Program-made: the position numbers and the translations under genes
DNA from: Burkholderia sp. OK233
Lineage (GTDB): Bacteria > Pseudomonadota > Gammaproteobacteria > Burkholderiales > Burkholderiaceae
DNA length: 64,000 bases
Direction: 5' to 3'
Assembly (NCBI RefSeq): GCF_900230185.1
Contig: NZ_OCSR01000001.1
Coordinates: 5,456,001-5,520,000, forward strand
Notes under the pieces: generated by a model
Told to the model about the DNA's origin: nothing
Seen by the model: the letters and a program-made list of their open reading frames with translations, nothing else
Database searches by the model: none
Shown: one piece after another, positions 7,323 through 16,378 of the stretch
Numbering within the stretch: the first letter of the stretch is position 1
How the letters are laid out: every line of letters begins with the position of its first letter

Positions 7323-8984
7323 ATGAAGACACTTTCGTATGAGAGTGGATCGCATTTCCCGGCGCTGATCGACAAAACCATTGGCGATTCATTCGACGAG
7401 ATCGCCAGCAACATGGGCGAACACGTTGCGGTAGTCAGCCGGCACGAAGGGGTCCAGCTAAGCTACGGCGAACTTCGCGAAAAGTCGGACCGGCTTGCGG
7501 CTGCGCTTCTCGAGTCCGGGCTCGAGCCGGGCGACCGGATCGGCATCTGGTCCCACACGAACATCGCCTGGCTGCTACTGCAATTGGCTACGGCAAAGGC
7601 GGGGTTGATACTCGTCAACATCAACCCGGCCTACCGGACCTCGGAGCTGGAGCATGCACTCAACCTGGTGGGGTGCAAGGCCATCGTGACGATGGTCCGA
7701 TACCGGTCGAGCGAGTATTTGAATATGTTGCGGGAGCTGGGGAAATCGCGGCTCCCGAGCCTCGAGACGATCTGGTGGATAGACGAGGCTGACTGCCCGG
7801 ACGAAGCTGGCGCTCAACGCTTCTCCGACCTGCTCCGCTTCGCCCCCTCAGACAGCGCATTGCTTCAGGACGTACGCCGTACCGTGCGCCCGGACGATGC
7901 CGTCAACATCCAGTTCACCAGCGGGACGACGGGGCTTCCGAAGGCCGCTACGCTGAGTCATCGCAACATCCTGAACAATGGTTTCTTCGTGGGCGAGTGC
8001 ATGAAGCTCACCCACGAGGATCGAGTATGCGTCCCGGTCCCGATGTACCACTGCTTCGGCATGGTCATGGGCAATCTGGCTTGCCTGACTCATGGCTCGA
8101 CGATCGTCTACCCCGCGGAGCGCTTCGACGCCGAAGCCGTTCTGGAGACCGTACAGGCAGAAAAATGCACGGCGCTGTACGGGGTGCCGACCATGTTCAT
8201 CGCAGCACTCAATCACCCCCGCTTTGCGGAGTTCGATATGAGCAGTCTGCGCACCGGCATCATGGCCGGTTCGCCGTGCCCTATCGAGATCATGAAGCGG
8301 GTTGTCGGCGAAATGCATCTGCCCGAGATCACGATCGCCTACGGCATGACGGAAACGAGTCCCGTCAGTTGCCAGAGCATGACGGATACCCCGGTCGAGA
8401 AGCGGGTATCCACGGTCGGTCAGGTGTTGCCTCACCTCGAGATAAAGATTATCGACCCGCTGACCGGCCAGACCGTGGAGCGCGGCCAGACCGGAGAACT
8501 CTGCACCCGTGGCTACTCGGTCATGCGTGGCTACTGGAACCAGCCGGACCGGACGCGCGAGGCAATCGACGCCGAAGGCTGGATGCACTCGGGCGATCTC
8601 GCCACGATGGGTTCGGATGACTACGTCAACATCGTCGGACGAATCAAGGATATGGTCATCCGCGGCGGTGAAAACCTTTATCCCCGGGAAATCGAAGAGT
8701 TTCTGTACACCTGCCCGGGCGTGCTTGACGTGCAGGTGGTCGGCGTACCGGACAAACATTTCGGCGAAGAACTGTGCGCATGGATCGTCGTCAATCCCGG
8801 GACGGCTCTCGACGACGACACTGTCCGCGACTTTTGCAAGGGCCGGATAGCACACTACAAGGTCCCCAAATACATCCGCTTTGTCGACTCGTTTCCGACC
8901 ACCGTGACGGGAAAAATCCAGAAGTACCTGATTCGGCAAATCATGAGCGACGAGCTTGGACTGAAAGAACAACAGACAGCGTGA
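7323..8984 (+). CDS. AMP-binding acyl-CoA synthetase (fatty/aryl acid CoA ligase)
   Basis: The 553-residue protein contains the ANL-family motifs in order. These are the P-loop FTSGTTGLPKAATLSH, the adenine-site YGMTETSP, the hinge region GRIKDMVIRGGENLYP, and the C-terminal catalytic lysine in TVTGKIQKY. It activates a carboxylic acid to the acyl-AMP and then the CoA thioester. I chose the ATG at 7323, which has GGAGG directly upstream; the frame is open further but that part overlaps the crotonase gene. It is paralogous to the ligase at 29851-31587. Substrate could be a fatty, phenylpropanoid or aryl acid; sequence alone does not decide. Confidence 0.9.
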   Translation: MKTLSYESGSHFPALIDKTIGDSFDEIASNMGEHVAVVSRHEGVQLSYGELREKSDRLAAALLESGLEPGDRIGIWSHTNIAWLLLQLATAKAGLILVNINPAYRTSELEHALNLVGCKAIVTMVRYRSSEYLNMLRELGKSRLPSLETIWWIDEADCPDEAGAQRFSDLLRFAPSDSALLQDVRRTVRPDDAVNIQFTSGTTGLPKAATLSHRNILNNGFFVGECMKLTHEDRVCVPVPMYHCFGMVMGNLACLTHGSTIVYPAERFDAEAVLETVQAEKCTALYGVPTMFIAALNHPRFAEFDMSSLRTGIMAGSPCPIEIMKRVVGEMHLPEITIAYGMTETSPVSCQSMTDTPVEKRVSTVGQVLPHLEIKIIDPLTGQTVERGQTGELCTRGYSVMRGYWNQPDRTREAIDAEGWMHSGDLATMGSDDYVNIVGRIKDMVIRGGENLYPREIEEFLYTCPGVLDVQVVGVPDKHFGEELCAWIVVNPGTALDDDTVRDFCKGRIAHYKVPKYIRFVDSFPTTVTGKIQKYLIRQIMSDELGLKEQQTA

Positions 8985-9042
8985 CGCTCCTCGGCGAAGC
9001 GGTCACATCAATCCCGCCATAACAATTTACCGGAGTGCTGCC

Positions 9043-9408
9043 ATGGCAGAAGCTGACATACAAACCGTCTATTTCGTCGCGAAGGATATTGTCAGGCTGG
9101 AAGATTTCTATGTGTCGGCGCTGGGGATGCCTGTCCAGTTTCGCGACGGGAACAAGTGGACTCAATTCCGTCAGCAACGCAGCGCATTTGCACTGAGTTC
9201 GGCAGAGGAAGCGGCAGAAGGAGCCGTCGGGGCCGTGCCCGTCTTCCAGGTCGCCGGGGAAACCCAGGACGAGGTGCGGCAGAAAATCCTGTCCGCGGGT
9301 GGCCAGCTGCTCGCGCAGCGCGACATGGGCACGCACGGCGTCGTTGTCACGTACAAGGACCCGGAAGAGAACATCTTTCAGGTATTCAGCAAGTCTTCGG
9401 CACGCTAG
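9043..9408 (+). CDS. VOC (glyoxalase/bleomycin resistance/extradiol dioxygenase) family protein
   Basis: A single VOC module of 121 residues: IQTVYFVAKDIVRLEDFYVSALG at the start and TYKDPEENIFQVFS near the end, each a babb half. The metal-binding His/Glu set is incomplete: the first helix has no His where glyoxalases have one, so it may be a binding or isomerase-like protein rather than a metal enzyme. It is in the same operon as the ligase and the luciferase-like oxidase. Function is unresolved. Confidence 0.75.
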   Translation: MAEADIQTVYFVAKDIVRLEDFYVSALGMPVQFRDGNKWTQFRQQRSAFALSSAEEAAEGAVGAVPVFQVAGETQDEVRQKILSAGGQLLAQRDMGTHGVVVTYKDPEENIFQVFSKSSAR

Positions 9409-9447
9409 GTCAGAAGATCGCTCACTTCACACCATACTGGAAAATCG

Positions 9448-10470
9448 ATGAAATTCGGTATATTTGATCAAAACGATCGCAATGGACTGCCACTTCATAA
9501 GCAGTACGAAGATAGAATGGAAATTATCGAGCTTTACGACAGGCTCGGCTTCCATTGCTATCACATGTCGGAACACCATGCGACCACGCTAAGTGCTTGC
9601 CCGTCGCAAAGCGTGTTTCTTGCCGCTGCTGCGCAGCGCACCAGGAAACTGCGCCTGTCTCCGCTGGTCTACATTCTCCCGATCCACCACCCCGTCCGTC
9701 TTGCTGAAGAAATCTGCATGCTCGACAATCTGAGCGGTGGCCGCCTGGAGTATGGCGTGGGGCGAGGCGCCTCGCCCCACGAAATCGAGGCGCTCGGTAT
9801 CGATCCGGCCACGGCTCAGGCCAGGTACGTCGAGTCGTATGAAATCATCAAGCGGTATCTCAGCTCGGATACCCTCGATTACAAGGGACAGTTCTGGCAA
9901 TTCAACGACATGCCGATCGAACTCAAGCCGCTGCAGACGCCCCCTCCGACCTGGTACGCGCTGGCGTCGCCGGAGTCGACGGTCTGGCCGGCCCAGGAGA
10001 AGATGAACATTGTGTGCGGCGGCCCGGTGCAGCGAGTCAGGGCTATCACCGATCGATATCGCGAAGAATTCGGCAAACGGCATCCGTCCGCCCCTGAGCC
10101 GCTCATCGGCGTGAATCGCTATATCGTTGTCGCGGAGACGGACCAGGAAGCGATGAAAATTGCCTCGCGGGCATGGTCGGTCTTCCATCCGAACTTTTTC
10201 AAGCTCTGGAAGAAGCACGGCACGGAACCGGCCAACCAAAAGCTTCCGCCGACAATCGAGCCGCTCCTGGAGTCGGGCCTTGCCGTGGTGGGCCGACCGG
10301 AAACCGTTCGGGAAAAACTGCTGGAGCAAGCGCACGAAGGGGGGTTCAACTACCTCATCGGCACGTTCATGTTCGGGGACATGTCCGTTTCCGAAGCAAA
10401 GACATCCATCGGGCTGTTTCACGAGTCCGTCATGCCGGCGTTCAGCGAGTTGCAAAAGGTTCTGTCATGA
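9448..10470 (+). CDS. LLM class flavin-dependent oxidoreductase (luciferase-like monooxygenase)
   Basis: The 340-residue product is a TIM-barrel flavin oxidoreductase of the bacterial luciferase type. FGIFDQNDRNG opens the first strand. MSEHHATT, PLVYILPIHHPVRLAEE and SGGRLEYGVGRGASPHE are family signatures of the flavin site. Such enzymes use reduced FMN from a partner reductase to insert oxygen. The partner is almost certainly the next gene, whose ATG overlaps this stop (ATGA). With the ligase and crotonase in the operon, a CoA thioester or a ring-hydroxylated acid is a plausible substrate, but this is inference. Confidence 0.88.
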   Translation: MKFGIFDQNDRNGLPLHKQYEDRMEIIELYDRLGFHCYHMSEHHATTLSACPSQSVFLAAAAQRTRKLRLSPLVYILPIHHPVRLAEEICMLDNLSGGRLEYGVGRGASPHEIEALGIDPATAQARYVESYEIIKRYLSSDTLDYKGQFWQFNDMPIELKPLQTPPPTWYALASPESTVWPAQEKMNIVCGGPVQRVRAITDRYREEFGKRHPSAPEPLIGVNRYIVVAETDQEAMKIASRAWSVFHPNFFKLWKKHGTEPANQKLPPTIEPLLESGLAVVGRPETVREKLLEQAHEGGFNYLIGTFMFGDMSVSEAKTSIGLFHESVMPAFSELQKVLS

Positions 10471-11576
10471 CCGGCAGCGCTTTGTTAGACCACGAACATC
10501 CTTCAATCAGGACGTTCGACAAACGCCAGTTGAGGGACGTATTGGGGTCCTTTGTAACCGGCGTCACCGTGGTCACCACCCGCGATGCCGAGGGAGGAAT
10601 GCACGGTCTCACCGCAAATTCGTTCTCCTCGGTCTCCCTGGACCCGCCCCTCGTTCTATGGAGCCAGGCGACCTGCGCGGGAAGCCATTCGGCGTTCAAG
10701 GATGCAGGGAGATTCACCGTCAACATCCTGGCTGAGCACCAATACGACCTCGCCAATCACTTTGCGGCCCGCTCACCGGACAAATTCTCTGGCGTCGACT
10801 ATGACCTTGGGGTTGACGGCCTGCCGCTACTGCGCGATTGCAGCGCATGGCTCGAGTGCAAGGTGGTCTCCCGCTATCCAGGCGGAGACCATGTGATTTT
10901 TGTCGGGTCGGTGGATTGCATTCGCCAGAGCACGCGGCGCCCCCTGGTATTCGGCGGCGGCCAGTATCTGGTCGCCGACCCGCATGACCTCGGCGTCGCG
11001 CCAGTCGGAACGAAGGGTGCGATGAAATCGCAACCACATGCCGTCCGGCTGGCCAGCCGCGCCATGTTGCGGCTCGCGCATACATTGGACAAGACACTTG
11101 CACTGGTAGCGTGGGGCAATCACGGTCCCACGGTAATCGCGTGGCAAGCCGCAACAACGCCTGTGACCGCCGACCTGCCGCTGGGACTTGTGCTTCCCGT
11201 GACTTCCTCCGCTTCAGGCCTGGCCCTGGCAGCATTCCTTCCGCCCGAAGCGGTCGATCGATTCGTAACGGCGGAGCTGCGTGACAACGAGCGACAAGCT
11301 TCTGGCGAACTGCCCCTCACCGCGGAATCGCTCGCACGCGTACTTGAATCCGTAAGGGCTTCGCATGTCGCGACGAGGCGTCCTGGGCCGTTTTATGACG
11401 ACCGGGTGCTCGCCAACGCCATCAGCGTGCCCATTCTTTCCCCGAGCGGACTTGCCGTGCTGGCACTGACGGCGATCGGCCCGGCAGAGCATTTCGACGC
11501 CGCGGCTGAGGGTCCATGTGCAGAAGCCCTTAGGGCCGCCGCGCATGAGATTTCCGCTGCATTGAGAGAAGCGTGA
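10467..11576 (+). CDS. flavin reductase fused to an IclR-like ligand-binding domain
   Basis: The 369-residue protein starts at an ATG that overlaps the luciferase-like oxidase stop by four bases. Residues about 15-175 are an HpaC/NtaB-type FMN reductase domain: GSFVTGVTVVTT, LTANSFSSVSLDPPL and FTVNILAEHQ. Residues about 190-365 look like the effector domain of IclR regulators, with ALAAFLPPEAVDRF, a central ISVPILSPSGLAVLALTAIGP and a final amphipathic helix EALRAAAHEISAALRE. No helix-turn-helix is present. The fusion suggests that ligand binding gates FMN reduction, as reported for the reductase of 4-hydroxyphenylacetate hydroxylase in Acinetobacter, whose C-terminal domain is MarR-like (established family knowledge). 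The ligand is unknown. Confidence 0.85.
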   Translation: MTGSALLDHEHPSIRTFDKRQLRDVLGSFVTGVTVVTTRDAEGGMHGLTANSFSSVSLDPPLVLWSQATCAGSHSAFKDAGRFTVNILAEHQYDLANHFAARSPDKFSGVDYDLGVDGLPLLRDCSAWLECKVVSRYPGGDHVIFVGSVDCIRQSTRRPLVFGGGQYLVADPHDLGVAPVGTKGAMKSQPHAVRLASRAMLRLAHTLDKTLALVAWGNHGPTVIAWQAATTPVTADLPLGLVLPVTSSASGLALAAFLPPEAVDRFVTAELRDNERQASGELPLTAESLARVLESVRASHVATRRPGPFYDDRVLANAISVPILSPSGLAVLALTAIGPAEHFDAAAEGPCAEALRAAAHEISAALREA

Positions 11577-11627
11577 ATTGGTATTTGCCTAACTTAAAGC
11601 GACTGATATACCGGCCAAACTTCAATC

Positions 11628-12494
11628 ATGACTGAAACAGATAGCCATCTACTTGAATCCTCCTTGCCCGCCGTCGAACAGGCATCATTGAACCTCCCCA
11701 CACTCGGCGACAAACGGGTCATCACGTATCGGGCCGCGGGCGACGAGCGCGCACCCGTCATCGTGCTGCTGCACGGCATTGGTTCGAGCTCGGCGGGATA
11801 CCGCGCGCAGCTCGCCGCACTGAGCAGGAGCCATCGCGTGATCGCCTGGGACGCTCCCGGCTATGGACAAAGCAGCCCATTTGCGATCGGCACTCCGGCC
11901 GCCGCGGATTACGCCGATGCGCTCATGGCCCTGCTGTCTGCGCTCGGCATATCGCGTGCAACCGTCGTAGGCAGTTCATGGGGCAGTGTCATCGCCGCAA
12001 CGTTTGCGGCGCGGTTCCCGTCGGCCACGCGTGCCCTCGTGTTGAGCGCGCCCAACGTTGCACGAGGACATCTATCCGGTACGGAGCGCGACCTGGCGCG
12101 AGAAGTCCTGATGCGAAGCGCAACGGCACAATCGACCGAGGCACGCGCCGCAGTGGTCGATGCTCTGGTCGCTCCGAACGCCGGCCCCCTGGTTCGCGCG
12201 GTCGTATCCCGGCTGAGAGACGCGGTGACTCCTACAGGCTGGGAACACGCCGTAGACATGCTCGTCTCTGCGTATACGCCATCCATCGTTCGTTCGATCG
12301 AGGCGCCGATCACCGTCATTATCGGAAACCTGGACCGCGTCGCTCCAATCGACAGCCATGCCAGGCCGATTCACGAGGCTGCTCGCGATTCGACACTCCA
12401 CGTACTCGATGCCATCGGCCACATGCCGAAGCTTGAAGCGCCGGAGGCATTCAATTCAATCGTGTTGGCAGCCGCCGCAGCCGGGACAGACTGA
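11628..12494 (+). CDS. alpha/beta hydrolase
   Basis: A 288-residue hydrolase with oxyanion HGIGSSS, the motif AWDAPGYGQSSP, nucleophile elbow GSSWGS, acid in GNLDRVAP and terminal His in IGHMPKLEAP, so the triad is complete. Spacing and motifs are like those of meta-cleavage-product hydrolases and enol-lactone or lactone hydrolases. It follows the flavin reductase after 51 bases and probably ends the operon starting at 6500. A role in hydrolysing a ring-opened product or lactone made by the monooxygenase is a reasonable guess. Confidence 0.85.
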   Translation: MTETDSHLLESSLPAVEQASLNLPTLGDKRVITYRAAGDERAPVIVLLHGIGSSSAGYRAQLAALSRSHRVIAWDAPGYGQSSPFAIGTPAAADYADALMALLSALGISRATVVGSSWGSVIAATFAARFPSATRALVLSAPNVARGHLSGTERDLAREVLMRSATAQSTEARAAVVDALVAPNAGPLVRAVVSRLRDAVTPTGWEHAVDMLVSAYTPSIVRSIEAPITVIIGNLDRVAPIDSHARPIHEAARDSTLHVLDAIGHMPKLEAPEAFNSIVLAAAAAGTD

Positions 12495-12637
12495 CGGAGC
12501 CACGAATGCAATGAGGAGGCCGCGGCGCAAGCCGCCGCCCTCGCTTTAGCGCCTGTTCACGCTAATAACAGGCCCAAACGTGTCCGTCGCAATCGCTCGC
12601 CGAGACAGATGGCGCATCGATATTGAGCGACTGGCTT

Positions 12638-13414
12638 CTACCCAATTTTGCTGGGGACTTTTCCGCCCAGTGCAACCGTAGCTCGAACCGCGCTATCGAG
12701 CAGCGCCTTTATCTCTTTACCTTCAATGTCCGTGTTCAGTGTTGCGGGCGATCCGATGAGACTGATGGCAAATCGGAGATCTCCATCCCTGTCCCAGATA
12801 GGGGCCGCGACAGACACGTAACCCATGTCCCCGCGATGAACCGTTGTGAAGCCGCAGGTGCGCAATTCAGTGATCGCTTCCTCCCGCAAGGAAGCCGGAC
12901 TCCATTTCTGTTCCGCAGACCGTTCGCGGCTGATGAGATCGTCGGTGCGCGCAGGCTGAAGGCAGGCAATGAACAGCTTTCCCGCCGCAGTCGTGACCAG
13001 CGGAATCAGGCCTGTTCTCAGTTCGAGAATGCTGCGCGTCTGCCCCTCCTGCTTGAAGAGACTCACCGGTCCATCTTCGGTCCATGCGGTCACGGCCGCG
13101 CCACTCAGTGTTGCCTCTCGCAAAGCGACCACCTCCCGACGAACGATATCGAATCCGTCCAATTGGTTGATCGCGCTCATACCCAAAGCAAGCGATGCCG
13201 GCCCGAGCTTGTAGCACCCCGGCTTTTCGTCTGCCGACGCAAGCCCGGTCCGCACCAGACTGATCATGTAGTTGCTTGTCGCGCTCGGCGACAGTTCGGA
13301 CAGCGCAGCAATCTCCTTCAGAGGGAGTGCCCGCTCACTCGTCTGCAACGCCGAAAGGATTCGGAACGCAATCTCGACAGACTGAATGCCGCGCCTCGCA
13401 ATCACACTGGTCAT
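12638..13414 (-). CDS. IclR family transcriptional regulator
   Basis: This 258-residue protein has an N-terminal winged helix at about residues 10-65, with LPLKEIAALSELSPSATSNYM as the helix-turn-helix. It is followed by the IclR effector domain, with GKLFIACLQPARTDDL and AAPIWDRDGDLRFAISLIG. It is convergent with the hydrolase gene and divergent from the porin. The palindrome GCATTCA-N7-TGAATGC at 13523-13543 lies between it and the porin. A variant occurs downstream of the promoter of the 6500 operon, so I infer that this protein controls both. Confidence 0.9.
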   Translation of the reverse strand: MTSVIARRGIQSVEIAFRILSALQTSERALPLKEIAALSELSPSATSNYMISLVRTGLASADEKPGCYKLGPASLALGMSAINQLDGFDIVRREVVALREATLSGAAVTAWTEDGPVSLFKQEGQTRSILELRTGLIPLVTTAAGKLFIACLQPARTDDLISRERSAEQKWSPASLREEAITELRTCGFTTVHRGDMGYVSVAAPIWDRDGDLRFAISLIGSPATLNTDIEGKEIKALLDSAVRATVALGGKVPSKIG

Positions 13415-13476
13415 TTTTCGGCCTTATGGAAGTCACTAAAAATCACCGCCCCGGGTTTCTACGGACGGTCGTCATG

Positions 13477-13543
13477 TTGACACGTCCAGGGGCGGCCCCT
13501 ATAGTGTTCAACATAGATTATCGCATTCATTATTGTTGAATGC
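13477..13543 (+). promoter_or_regulatory. sigma70 promoter with downstream IclR-type operator (porin gene)
   Basis: TTGACA (13477-13482), a 17-base spacer and TATAGT (13500-13505) read towards the porin at 13697. A perfect palindrome, GCATTCA - 7 bases - TGAATGC, occupies 13523-13543. The spacer core TATTGT and flanking TTCA/TGAA are shared with the site at 6408-6428. The site is also about 110 bases upstream of the iclR-type start, so it could serve autoregulation. Confidence 0.75.
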
Positions 13544-13696
13544 AATACCGGCAAGCTGAGCGATTGAGGGCTAGCGAGCAGCCGAAGTGAACGTTGAAAT
13601 TTTTAGCATCTCATTTCATCAGTAGTACAAATTTCTTATCCTCCTTTTATCCAGATAACTTCTTCGGAAGAGTAACAACCGGTTCGGAGACAAGGC

Positions 13697-14788
13697 ATGG
13701 CAATTTTTGGACGTACGGTGGCAGGCGCGATCGTCGCACTTTCTGTGACCGGTGCCGCCAACGCGCAATCCAGCGTCACCTTATATGGCATCGCGGACAC
13801 TGCAATACAGTACATCAGCAATGTCGGAGGACACGCACTGTTCCAGGAGGCAAACACGCACTCACCCGACATTTTCGGCATAAAGGGAGTTGAGGACCTC
13901 GGTGGCGGACTACACACCATCTTCGATCTTCAGAACGAGTACCTGCTAAACAATGGCCGGGAACTTGTTCCCGGAACGCTATTCAACAGGAAGTCGTATG
14001 TTGGACTGCAGTCGGACACCTACGGTACGTTGACGCTCGGTCACCAACCCAGCTTCATGTATGACGTCCTGTCGAATTATCAGACGCCGTTCCTGCTCGG
14101 CAACATCCTCTCGCTTCACGTGGGTAACCTGGATGAAATTGCCAACTTCTTCCAGTTCAACAATGCAGTGAAATATGTGAGCCCAACCATTGGCGGGTTC
14201 TCCTCGGGGGCAGAATTTGCATTTGGAAATGTGCCCGGTAACTTCAGCGAAAGCAGGGACTACTCTTTCTTTGTCCAGTACAAGGGAGGGCCTCTGAATC
14301 TGGCAGCCACATACGCGAACGAGAACGATCGTTTTCTCGAACTTTCCAGCTTTATTGGTCTTCCCTCGCTGTTTGGGACCTCACTTCCTCAGGCCGAAGG
14401 CGTTGTTGCCAAAAAGCTCGTCAATTGGGGGCTCGGCGCATCGTATCAGTTGAAAAATGTGCTTCTACACGCCACGTTTACGCAGTCGCGCATCACATTG
14501 GCGACTGGCCACGGTAACGCCAATACAGTTGATGCCGGCGTGAACTGGACGATCAAACCCGATGATGTCCTCGCGGTTGGCGGATGGGTGGAAAATCTCG
14601 ACGGCGGAAACTGGAAGACCATTACCTTCTCGAACTCTTACCTCCTCTCGAAGAGAACTACCGTCTACCAGCAGGTGACCTACCAGCACGCGTCGGGCGC
14701 TAATAGCTTCGCGTCGCTCACAGCCGCAGGCGTGGCATCCGGCCGGTCCACGACCGGTGTCTCGGTTGGTATCCAGCACTTCTTTTAA
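13697..14788 (+). CDS. trimeric outer-membrane porin (Gram-negative porin family)
   Basis: A 363-residue porin with a signal peptide ending GAANAQ and the first beta strand SSVTLYGIADTA. It has the eyelet-loop region with GTLTLGHQPS and a C-terminal Phe (GIQHFF) recognised by the Bam machinery. Such OmpC-like 16-strand porins let small solutes, often the module's aromatic acid, cross the outer membrane. GGAG lies seven bases before the ATG. Its promoter carries the IclR-type operator, tying it to the ligase/monooxygenase operon. A fragment of a chemoreceptor gene follows directly. Confidence 0.9.
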   Translation: MAIFGRTVAGAIVALSVTGAANAQSSVTLYGIADTAIQYISNVGGHALFQEANTHSPDIFGIKGVEDLGGGLHTIFDLQNEYLLNNGRELVPGTLFNRKSYVGLQSDTYGTLTLGHQPSFMYDVLSNYQTPFLLGNILSLHVGNLDEIANFFQFNNAVKYVSPTIGGFSSGAEFAFGNVPGNFSESRDYSFFVQYKGGPLNLAATYANENDRFLELSSFIGLPSLFGTSLPQAEGVVAKKLVNWGLGASYQLKNVLLHATFTQSRITLATGHGNANTVDAGVNWTIKPDDVLAVGGWVENLDGGNWKTITFSNSYLLSKRTTVYQQVTYQHASGANSFASLTAAGVASGRSTTGVSVGIQHFF

Positions 14789-14797
14789 AAATGCAAC

Positions 14798-14953
14798 GAT
14801 GGCCTGGAACAGGTCAATCAGGCGGTCATTCAGATGGACAAGATGACGCATGCTAACGCGGCCCTGATCGAACAGGCTACGTCTGCAACTCGATTACTTG
14901 AGGAACAGGCAAACGCGCTTGAAACGACTGTGTCGTCGTTCAAGCATCTTTGA
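14798..14953 (+). pseudogene. methyl-accepting chemotaxis protein, C-terminal fragment
   Basis: The 51-codon frame DGLEQVNQAVIQMDKMT, then NAALIEQATSATRLLEEQA and a final FKHL stop, is the standard C-terminal end of a chemoreceptor signalling domain. It has no start codon or ribosome site and begins ten bases after the porin stop. The rest of the receptor is absent. Confidence 0.8.
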
Positions 14954-15249
14954 TGCGAACGGGCAGATACTCGAAGCAAGGTCCTGATTTCACAAGAAAG
15001 CGGTAGCGCCGAAAAGCCTGGCGTGTAATTGATCTAACGAAATCCCGCCTGATATGTATCGCCCTCGACGATAGATCGCATCGAAATACATAGGCTTCTT
15101 TCCCGACATGCCATCGCTTACCCTTCCTTCAACGAGATCGCACGCAAAGGGGCCGGTTTCTTTCGCCGGTCACCACCATTGAGTACATTGCATCGTTTAG
15201 CTGCCTGCACCGTTGTCGGGTATATCGGTTAGTTCATAAGGAATAGTTC
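14954..15249. other. intergenic region before the aldo/keto reductase gene
   Basis: No coding signal or clear terminator is seen in these 296 bases. TATGTAT and ATACATA near 15052 and 15090 form a loose inverted repeat. Confidence 0.35.
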
Positions 15250-16089
15250 ATGCAAAACGTCCATGCCGGCAACGCGGCCATTCCGGCCATAGGCTTTGGC
15301 ACCTACGGGATGACTGGCGACGACATCTATCGCATGATCCCCGCAGCCCTTCGTGCTGGCTTCCGTCATATCGACACCGGGCAAATCTACGGTAACGAGG
15401 CGGAAATCGGTGACTGCGTCGCCGCATCCGGCATCCCAAGAAGCGAAATATTTCTGACGACCAAGGTCTGGGTTAGCAACTACTCCGCAAGACACTTCGA
15501 TGCGTCCGTAAACGAAAGCCTACGCAAGCTCAAGACGGACTACATCGACCTACTCCTGCTGCACTGGCCGGGGGGATCGGATGTGCCTCTTGCCGAACAG
15601 ATCGCGGAGCTCAATGCGGTCGTGCGCGCCGGCAAGGTCCGGCACATAGGCGTCAGCAACTTCAACCGTGCACTGATGACGGAAGCTATCCGGCTCTCGG
15701 CGGCTCCATTGGTGACAAATCAGTTCGAATACCACCCGTATCTGAATCAATCCCTGCTCATCGAAAGCACGCGCGAGGCTGGGCTTGCCGTGACCGGATA
15801 CTGCGGCATGGCGATTGGCCGCGTGTTCTCCGACCAAACGCTCAAGGAGATCGCGGCTCGCCATGACAAAACCATCGCCCAGATCGTCTTACGGTGGCTG
15901 GTTCAACAGCGCGGCATGGTGGCGCTTTCGAGAACCACGCGGATCGATCGACTGGAACAAAACATAGCGGTATTCGACTTTGAGTTAGACGACGCGGACA
16001 TGGTCGCAATCCACGCATTGGCGACGGCAGGCAGCCGAATTGTCAATCCGTCCGGTCTTGCCCCACTGTGGGATAGCACAGGCGCTTGA
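15250..16089 (+). CDS. aldo/keto reductase
   Basis: This 279-residue NADPH-dependent reductase has the full catalytic tetrad: Asp and Tyr in HIDTGQIYGNEAEIG, Lys in TTKVWVSNY and His in LLLHWPG. It resembles 2,5-diketo-gluconate reductase-type AKRs (IPAIGFGTYG start, GVSNFN, NQFEYHPYL). AAGGA is seven bases upstream of the ATG. It is a lone gene between two porin loci, with a LysR fragment downstream on the other strand. It would reduce aldehydes or ketones; the substrate is not known. Confidence 0.88.
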   Translation: MQNVHAGNAAIPAIGFGTYGMTGDDIYRMIPAALRAGFRHIDTGQIYGNEAEIGDCVAASGIPRSEIFLTTKVWVSNYSARHFDASVNESLRKLKTDYIDLLLLHWPGGSDVPLAEQIAELNAVVRAGKVRHIGVSNFNRALMTEAIRLSAAPLVTNQFEYHPYLNQSLLIESTREAGLAVTGYCGMAIGRVFSDQTLKEIAARHDKTIAQIVLRWLVQQRGMVALSRTTRIDRLEQNIAVFDFELDDADMVAIHALATAGSRIVNPSGLAPLWDSTGA

Positions 16090-16149
16090 CTACCAGGTCT
16101 CTGGCGCGATACCCAGACATTCGGAATGGCCCGAGAATAGTGACAACGG

Positions 16150-16263
16150 CTACGTTTCCCGATCGAACGTGTGTGCAAACCGCTCCGTCGCCCATTCGAT
16201 GAAGACACACAACCGCTGGCCCATGTGCCCGTCTGGCGGATACCCGAGGAAAAAGGGGCAATC
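16150..16263 (-). pseudogene. LysR-type regulator, C-terminal fragment
   Basis: The 37-codon minus-strand frame includes LGYPPDGHMGQRLCVFIEW followed by ATERFA. This is the typical last segment of LysR-family effector domains (YPPxRHLxxxVRxFIDW). A TAA stop lies just upstream in frame and there is no start codon. It lies between the aldo/keto reductase gene and the next porin. Confidence 0.6.
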
Positions 16264-16378
16264 TGTTTAGAGGCCAATCGTTGGCTAAAGAGCAGTCACT
16301 TCCGCGCTGTAGCAGGTCATTGCTTCGTCCGGTGAAGACCCGACCACAGCGCAGTGACTTCGAGCGTCCGCCGACCAG

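Noticed and set aside
7848..8972. 374-codon minus-strand open frame opposite the acyl-CoA ligase
   Set aside because: It mirrors the ligase codons; the ligase motifs on the plus strand are complete.
12520..12550. GC-rich hairpin after the alpha/beta hydrolase gene (CGGCG..CGCCG)
   Set aside because: Stem is only five to six pairs and no T-run follows, so I do not call it a terminator.
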